Part shown: piece after piece, positions 9,271 through 18,200 of the stretch
Layout of the letters: each line of letters opens with the position of its first letter
How positions within the stretch are numbered: the stretch's first letter is position 1
Virus record (IMG/VR): IMGVR_UViG_3300020442_004553
Coordinates: 1-26,330 of that record
Origin: a virus
Direction: 5' to 3' (one strand)
Length of the DNA stretch: 26,330 bases
Translations under genes and position numbers: made by a program
The notes under the pieces: model-generated
Databases searched by the model: none
Seen by the model: only the letters and a program-made list of their open reading frames with translations
What the model was told of the DNA's origin: nothing

Positions 9271-12200
9271 TTAGATAACCTTAGATAAAGCCCCCAAACT
9301 CCTTAATCCATATCCTCTTCTTTGGATTGTTGGGAAGGTTGATAGTCCAGATTGAACATTATGACCAGAAACTCCTATAGAAATTGGAGATGATCCTCTA
9401 GAAAATCCTGACAATCTACCCCAAGAGAACGTAGCAACAGGATTATCAATAGTTCCAGTAGTTGCTATATCTACAATATTTGTTGATGACTGAACATTGC
9501 AGGTAATAATACCAGCACTAGCATCATATCCACTTATATTATATACATTATCTAAGCACTGAGTTCCTATACCGACAATTTCGGTATCAGTATCAAGAAT
9601 TGAAGTTACTCCTGTTCCAACTTTAGTATTATTAATGTAAATTCTATAGTTGGTTGATAAACCAGCAAATGGACTTAAGGTTCCATCTAATTCAAACTTG
9701 ATCGCTAAATCAGTTCCAATTCCAACAGTTGTTCCAATTCCAACAATTCCTCCAGAGAAACCTTCGACATTAGTTATTCCAGTAATATTTTCATATGTGG
9801 GGGAAGGTGTTGGAACCAATACTTGAGGTGGATTAGTTTGAGAATATCCTAATCCCTGTTCAACAATAGTTGATGAATTTATTGATCCATTAACTATGGA
9901 AACGGTAGCTGTTGCTGTCGATCCAATTCCAGAACCTATGATTGGTGGTGAAGATATACTTACAGTTAAAGACGATCCTACATATCCACTACCAGGTTCT
10001 AAAATAAGTAATGATTGAATAGTTCCAGCAGCAGATACTACAGCACTAAGTCCCGCTGCAACTGGATCTGGATTATATGGTAGAACTACACAATCAAAAT
10101 CAATACTACCTGGTTCTTCATAATTAAAGAACTCTGCATTATCTACAAAAATTTCAACGTCGGTGGAATTTAAGTAATCAATAACTTTTGCTGTTGGGTA
10201 AATTTGAGTTTCTATAGAATCTCTTGCTTTTGATACTACATGACCTTCAAGAACTTTATCAGACTTTTGTTTCGTCCAACTAGTAGGTTTGAATATATTA
10301 GAATCAATACCATCACCCAGGTATAGATTGGTTTGTACAAGATCAAATCCTGCAACTCTTGTAATTATTCTACTATCATCTTGAGTTGTAGTAATACCAG
10401 GTAAATTATTTTTACTAAAAACTTTTAAATCATCACCGACTTTAACTATTTCATTTCCAACAACAACTGAACTATCATTTTCACTACCTCTATAGAAGAA
10501 AATAGATACCTTATCATTTGTCTTTGGTGGATTTGTGAAGGTAACAGAAGTTCCACCCTCAAAAGTATATGCAATGTTTGGTTGTTGCAATATTCCATTA
10601 AGGAATACTAATAATAGTGGTCCATAATCAATCACTTGTGAATCTGGATTAGATCTATTCTTTTCAAAACTCACCAAATCTCCATCATATTTCAAATCGA
10701 ATCGTGTTCTAACTCCATCTTGGAAATTATCGATTGGATCAATATAATCAATTTGACCAAATTGCCATGCTGAGAAATTGTCTGTGAAAGTGTCCAGAAC
10801 TGTTAATTCAAAATGCTCTACAGGTTCTGATAAACCAGATGCCGTTACAAGTCCAACTGCTCTAATAACATCACCTTTTTTAAATCCATATCCCTTTCTA
10901 GATATTGAGAACTTAGAAACTTGGAATAGTGTGGACCCTATTCCAGTTGTAGATGCTGCACTTACATCAATATCTAAAAGCATTCCAAAACCAGTATCAG
11001 TTGTAGTACCTATACCAATTCTAGAGTGACCTATAACTTCTAAGTTTGAGTATAAAGGTGGTTCGATATCTATCTTTGGATTTGAATATCCTGTACCACC
11101 ATCATTAATAGTAAATGCTAAGCTGCCACCTGCACCAACCGATGCTGTTATTGATGCTTCATTACCACTATGACTTGAATCTGTTACTGCAATAGAAACA
11201 GGTTCCCTATATCCAGATCCCCAATTTCCAGTTGTTCCTATACCAATAGAAACAATTGATCCTCCAGAAATTATAGCTGTTACAGATGCACCAACAAGGG
11301 GTGCATAACCCAATCCAGGTGTAGATCCAAGAGAAACGATTATTCCACCTCTAGGCAATTCATTTTGATTTACATCATCATCTGAAATTACAATTGAACC
11401 ATTTGCAGAAGTTATACCTGTAAATACAATACTACTAATCCCTATGGAACTTTCTTCTTCAATATTGAAATTATTATTTTGATTATTATCAGTGGTTGGT
11501 GCTTGGTAAACTCCATTAATAACAACTATACCCGCACCACCGCTTGTTCCTAATCCAACAGTGTTAATACCACCAGAAGTAAGCGTATATCTCTGATCAA
11601 GTCCTGTAAACGTATCAGAAATATTGTCAAAAATTTGATTGCTATCATAATCGAGTCTTAAGAATGTTCTTCCAAAGAATCTAGATCTTCCTTCTGGTAA
11701 ATTATCAGTATCTTCAAAAATTTGATCCTCTAAAACACCAACAGGAGCATCAGTAAAATGAATTTTATTTTCATTAATAGTATATGAACCTCTATATAGA
11801 TCCATTGTACTATTTTGAACGTGAGATGTTGCTAACGTCCCTGCAATGCCCCTTTCAACATTAATTAATGGGAAAGTTCCTCCAAAAGAAATTGGACCAG
11901 TTGAAGTAGTTCCTAGACCCACATTTAAAACTTTGATATATTCATCGTCAACTTTTAACAAATCACTAAGACGTATTGAAGATATACCACTAAGATGAAT
12001 TATACTATCACCTACACCTATACTTTCACTAACATTGGAATAACTTAAAAGTGAATATGATATTGGATCTTGAATTAAACCATCAATAGAAATTAAACTC
12101 TTACTATCTGTTATGCTCATTTCTAATTCATGAGCATTTCCAGAACCTATGGAATTAAAAGTAATTGCAATTCCAGATAAAGCATTTTCTTTAGTAGTTG

Positions 12201-15200
12201 CTAACTTAAGTTTTCCATTATTAACCTTAATTGCATATACTGTACTTGGCAGTAACGTTGTATTTACGCCTAAGTGATTCTGAGTAGTTACAATACCAAT
12301 AGCATCTGGTGATACTGTAGTAAAGGATGATTTTGGTCTATAATTTAGCTCTTCTCCAGAACTAAAGAAATGATCCGATATATTTAAAGTATGCTCATCT
12401 TGAGTTATATTTAAAACTGAATTGTCACCAGGATCAAAAGTTTTCATAAAGATGGGTATTCCATCATACGTTAAATCAAAAGAATCTTTAAACACATCCT
12501 CGTCATTTATTGATATGAACTTGGATAGTTTCATCGTCTCTTGAATATTTCCAAATTCTAAATCTTCTGGTAAATTATTATCATCAAAATCATGATGGAA
12601 ATTTTCACTAAAAGATAATATTTCGATATTTTCAGTTCCAACATATTGAGAATCTGGATAGAATTTCAATTCCCCATCATATCCACCACCAGAAATTTCT
12701 ACACCAAATGTTCCTATACCACTAGTACTTCCTATTGATAAGAATGGATATTGAATTATATGTACATCTTTGTTTGATGAGAAAGTATCAGTTAGTACCA
12801 TTAACTGATGTAAAGCACTTGTTTGTCCAATACTAACTCTCAAAGTTGATTTAATTGAATTAAATTCACTAATGTCAAATGGTTGGATAGTTGTGGATGC
12901 AATTGAAGTATTTGCATAGTTAGAATCAAAAGTTACTGTTTTTTCATCACCCTCTGGTTGTCCAAGTTTGCTAAATCTATATGTTCCAATTCCAGATGCA
13001 GTGGTACCAAAACCAACATTTTTTGTTCTTATTGTAACAGAATCATCTGAATTATTCGTATAGTCGAATGTTAATATTCCATTAGAAATAGATGCTCCAA
13101 ATGATCCAATAAAACTTCCGTCACCACTAAAATCTGATTCATCTGTATCAAAATAAAATTCGGAAATATTAGTATTTTGTCCATCATGATCAACAAGCAA
13201 TTCAACATAATTCATTTCATTAGTTGAATTATTTAAAACATGTGCATATGTATGAACAGCTTTAGTTTGAGAAGTATCTTTTATTAGTATAGATGCTGTA
13301 GATCCAGATGATACCGTAGTAGTAACACCTATTAAATCAATAAATCCAATAGAAAATGTAGAGATTCCAGTAACAAAATTTGTAAAACTAGTATCCAAAT
13401 GTTTAATATTGTAAGAAGTATTATATACTTCTTCTGGGGAGAATCTTAAGAATAATTCATTCTGATTGTTAGTTGCACCAGTAACTTCACCGATAATATC
13501 TTCTGTATTTGAAATATTACCTTTTTGTAAAGTGTAAATATCTCCATTATTATTATTGAGAACTAAAACTTCACTAAATTGAACTTGAGAGTAATCTTTA
13601 CTTGCTATCTGAACTAAAAACTTGCTAAATTGTTTATTAGCATTAATTGCTGTGAGATTTACTTCATCATCAATATCTAAATTATTATTAGAAAATTCAT
13701 CACTTATATCATCAATTTCCAATACTCTATTAGTTCGAATTTCAACATAATCTGTCAATTTTTCTTTATCAAATTCTAAGAATTTTGATGTTGAATTATT
13801 GACATCAGTATCTCTAACAAGATCAAAATTATTAACAGTATCTACCCTATTTTCAGAAAAAATATCATGTATATAAATTGTTGATTCTGAAGATGATGTT
13901 GCAACAACTCCACTAGGTTGCAATATTTCCGTATCAGCAAAATTCTTCAATCCAGTTGGGTGTAGAAGACTATTAACAGGACTTACAATATTCTCCCAAG
14001 TCTGTTTGGTTTTTACTGTATATGATAGATTTTGATAATAATCATTATCCTCAATTACTTGGGTATCATTATTTAATTTTCCAGTTTCATCTCTCCACCC
14101 AAAACTCTTTTCAAAGGAGAAGTCAATGTTAAAAACTCCTTCAGAAATGTTTATTTCATTAATAGTTGCAATTGATCCAGATTGAGCACCTCTAATTGTA
14201 TCTCCAATTTCAAAAATATAATTTCCAGATACTTTTATACTATTACCATTAACAATAACAATTTTTGCATCAGTATTAGTAAAACTATCATTTTGTTTTA
14301 CTTCTACAGTTTCATTAGTCAAAAATTCTGCAAATCTTGTATTTACTGTAAACTTAGGATAATTATTATAATTTATGATTGTTCCATATGTTCCAGAAGT
14401 TAAAGCTATTCCAGGATTTGTTGTATAACTAGATAAATCAAATTCTAATTTTCTTGGAATAATTGTTCCACCATTACTATATGAAGTAACTGTGAAGAAA
14501 ACATATCCATAATCATCAGAGTTAAATCCATCACCAACACTAGTATGTTTTTCTAAACCTTCAACATATATCTTATCACCAACAGCAAATGGTTCTACAC
14601 TAAATCCACTCAATGGTGTAGCTAAAGTACAGGTAACTATACCAGAAGTTGATGCCTCATGTAGTGTGATTGCTACGCCATTACTATTATTGATTGTTCG
14701 GACATCAAGCAATGATCCATTCAATACACCTTTAGGTGAACTTTCAATATTTACTGAAATTAAGGAATTTCCAGATATATTGGGAGTTATTAATCCAGAT
14801 TCAATAAGTTTTCCTGTATCCTTTTCAATTAGTACAAGTCCTGGTTCTTCAATGAAATTTTTACCTCCATCAAAAACATCTATTGATTCTACTATATTTG
14901 AATTATTTGAAATTAATTGTGTTGGAACTTTCGCAGTAGGTCTCAATGTTAAGTCTGAAGAATAATCAAATCCTTCACTAACAATATTGATTTGATTTAC
15001 TTCACCAATGGTATCTGAAGAAAGTTTTAACTCTGCACCAATACCAGATCCTGTTTCTGTGGAAATAAATTGTGGAATGCTCTCATATCCAAATCCAGAT
15101 GATATTATTGATAAATTCTTAATACCACCAAATTCAGTTTTTGAATTAGTTTTATATGATAATGTATCACATTCAGATTTTGTATATGATAGTTTTTCAG

Positions 15201-18200
15201 GTTTAATTGGGTGTGATATTGTAAATGTATCTGATTCAACATTATTAATTCTGTAACTACCATTTAAATGACTTTCTTCATATCTTATCTGAGAATAATT
15301 GTCAATGTTGGTGTCTGCTGTACTAATATATCCAGATTTTTCTATATTATAGAACAATGGTGATAAATCCGATATTAAATTATCATATTTTACTGTTATT
15401 GATGCAGTAGAAAATCCTACAGTGTCAATACCAACTACTGAAAACTGATTTGTACTTCCAGTAGAAACGAATTCGTCTTTAAAAGTTTCGTCATAGTATA
15501 GTTTGAAATCATAACCACGTAAAGAAGAATCACTTAAATCAAAAACAATATCATTATTTTTGATTGCTGTAATTGGAGGATTGACTAATGAAATTTCATG
15601 TGTAGCTGTAGGAGCAGTTGTTATGCCTACAACTATAGGAGGATTTGATAACGAATCAATTTTTGTTTCGCATAAATGAATATTATTATCATCAACTCTA
15701 TAAACAAAGTATGTTCCAGTACTTAACCCAACCGCAGGATTTTCTGATGCGTATACTACCTTATCCCCTGTTTTTAGATTATGATCCGAAATTGAAATCT
15801 TATTAGTAGTTGTATTAATACCTGCTGAGGAAAATTCTATTGGATTAATCAATAATTTCTCTGTAAGAGAATCATACTTTACTCTTACTGCAGTGGATGT
15901 TCCAATACCAACTGAAAGATTTGGTTCTACAGTTAATGAAATTGTATCACCATTTTGCATCATATGTGATGTTGAAAGTGAAACTAAAGTTGATACTTTT
16001 TCTACAGTTGCTAATGACTGTAGATAATTCGATTCTAATGAGTATGCAAAATCATCAGTAGCATTTGATGTGAAATAAAGTCCATTAGTAGTTGTTGTTA
16101 ATCCAATTTGTGTTACTATTCCAATATAATCATGAGACTTTCTGATAACATAAACTGTTTGGGTATCTCCACTTTCAGGTATGTTAAAAGATCCACTAGA
16201 TGGAGTATTTGCTACCCCTATGGCAGAAGCAGTGGTAGGTTTTGATAAAATTACTGCTTGATTAGTTTTAAAGGGATGATTTGGTAAATATATTGACTGT
16301 GTGGGTATTGATACTACATGATTCGTCTGAATACCTATATTATATGTTACACCAATTCCAGCGCCGGGGGTTGTTCCAATTCCAATAGAATTTTGTGGGT
16401 TAAAGTAAATTAAGTCATTATATGAAGATTCGAAGAAATCTGATTTCTTACTAACAGTAAACTTATCGGGAACAAAATTAATTGGAAGTGGTGCAGTGTG
16501 TGCAATTGAAATAAATTGTCTAGAAGCTCTAATGACATTAAGATCTTCAAAAATATTTAAAATTGTAAAAGATTCTGTCCCTATTCCAATACTACTTCCA
16601 ATAGATATTGACTCTGGTATTCTTGAGGAAAGAATATCAATTACTTGATTAGATTCTGATGAAATAGTTCCAACTAAAGTTGATGTTGGAGAATTTACAT
16701 TTATTTGATAATATCCAGATATCTCTGTTGCAATAGTGGATAATCCAGAAATAATTACATTATCTAAATTTTCTAAATTGTGATAAGGAGAAATTTTTAC
16801 TTCGATAGTTTCGTCATCTTTTTTAGTTATGACAACATTTTCAAATGAAGTAATTGTTGTTTCCAACGAATTAATTAATTTACCTTCAAGTTCAGATACC
16901 TTTACATATAATCCCTGACCCTTGCTTATTTCTTCATCGAATTTTAATATATCATCAACTTGATATCCAGAACCTGAACTTACTACAGCAATTTTGTCAA
17001 TAGATCCCTCACTAACAGAATCAATTTTAACTAACTGATTAAATCCTTCATTTGATTCTGTAATAAAATCGTTATCAATGAACTCTTCATTAACTCCGTG
17101 TGGGAAAGTATTTCTAAGTAATTTTGATTTATTAAAATCAAAATTTTGAGATAGTGATGTATTTTCTGGTAAAATTGCTGATCTATATCTATTTCCAATA
17201 AAATATGGAAAAACGCCAATAATATTTCCATCACCATCAATAGATGATGTTGCAAAATATGCATATGTTCCATTGGGAAATTCTGGTGTTAAACAGAATC
17301 TACCATTATATTCATCCAAATCTCCAGAAGCGTCATAAGTATAATCTTCTTCAAAAAATCCTAATGCAAAAGATGGTGGTCTATTATGAACATTAGACAA
17401 ACTCTTCGTGTATCCGGAAACTAGTTTTTTAACTGAAGAATTAATATCGGATGGATCTGAATATCCATATGATCCATATATTGGATTTCCATCATAAGCC
17501 CATCCAATTAGTGGTGAATGTTCTGATGCATCATCATTAAAATTATTTGCTAAAATATCAGAATATCCACAAATTGCATATTGAATATTATTATTTGGTG
17601 TAGAAATTAATAATTCACTTGCTTCTACTTTTGTATTTGTTGCATCCTTAAATTGTATATTGTTATTAACTGATAGAGATCTTACATTCGACTTCAATAC
17701 TGCATTTTTGCCAGCACTTTCAACAGTTATTGTAGTATTTGATGAATATCCAGATCCAGTGTTAATGACTATAACATTGACAATTTTTCCATTTTCAATA
17801 ACAGGTCTAAATTTAGCTCCACTACCATCACCATTTGCCTTTATTGTTGGTTCAGAATTATATTCAGTACCACTATATTGAATAAATATGTCTCTAATTT
17901 GTCCATTAATAATTATTGGTGAAAGAATTGCATCTTTTCCATTTTTAATTTGAATATCAGGATTATTTTCATAGTTTAAAATTGTAGATCCAATATTAGA
18001 TCCACCATCATAAACATACGTATCAATAATTTCACCACGAACAACTGGAGTTGCATTAATATTACCAGTAAATATTGTACTTCCAATACCAACAGCGGTA
18101 AATTCTACATTTAGACTGATATCGGGATATTTAAATGTTTGATATCCAGAACCAAAATCATTAAATCCTACAGGTTTTCTTTTATTGAAGTTGGAAGATA

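Noticed and set aside
14666-15256. Open frames of 80-100 residues on the plus strand within the gp7-like gene
   Set aside because: They are antisense to a coding frame whose Asn/Ser/Ile-rich codons rarely give stops in the complement; no ribosome binding sites or family patterns. The same applies to plus-strand frames at 1529-1786, 1934-2173 and 10778-11029.
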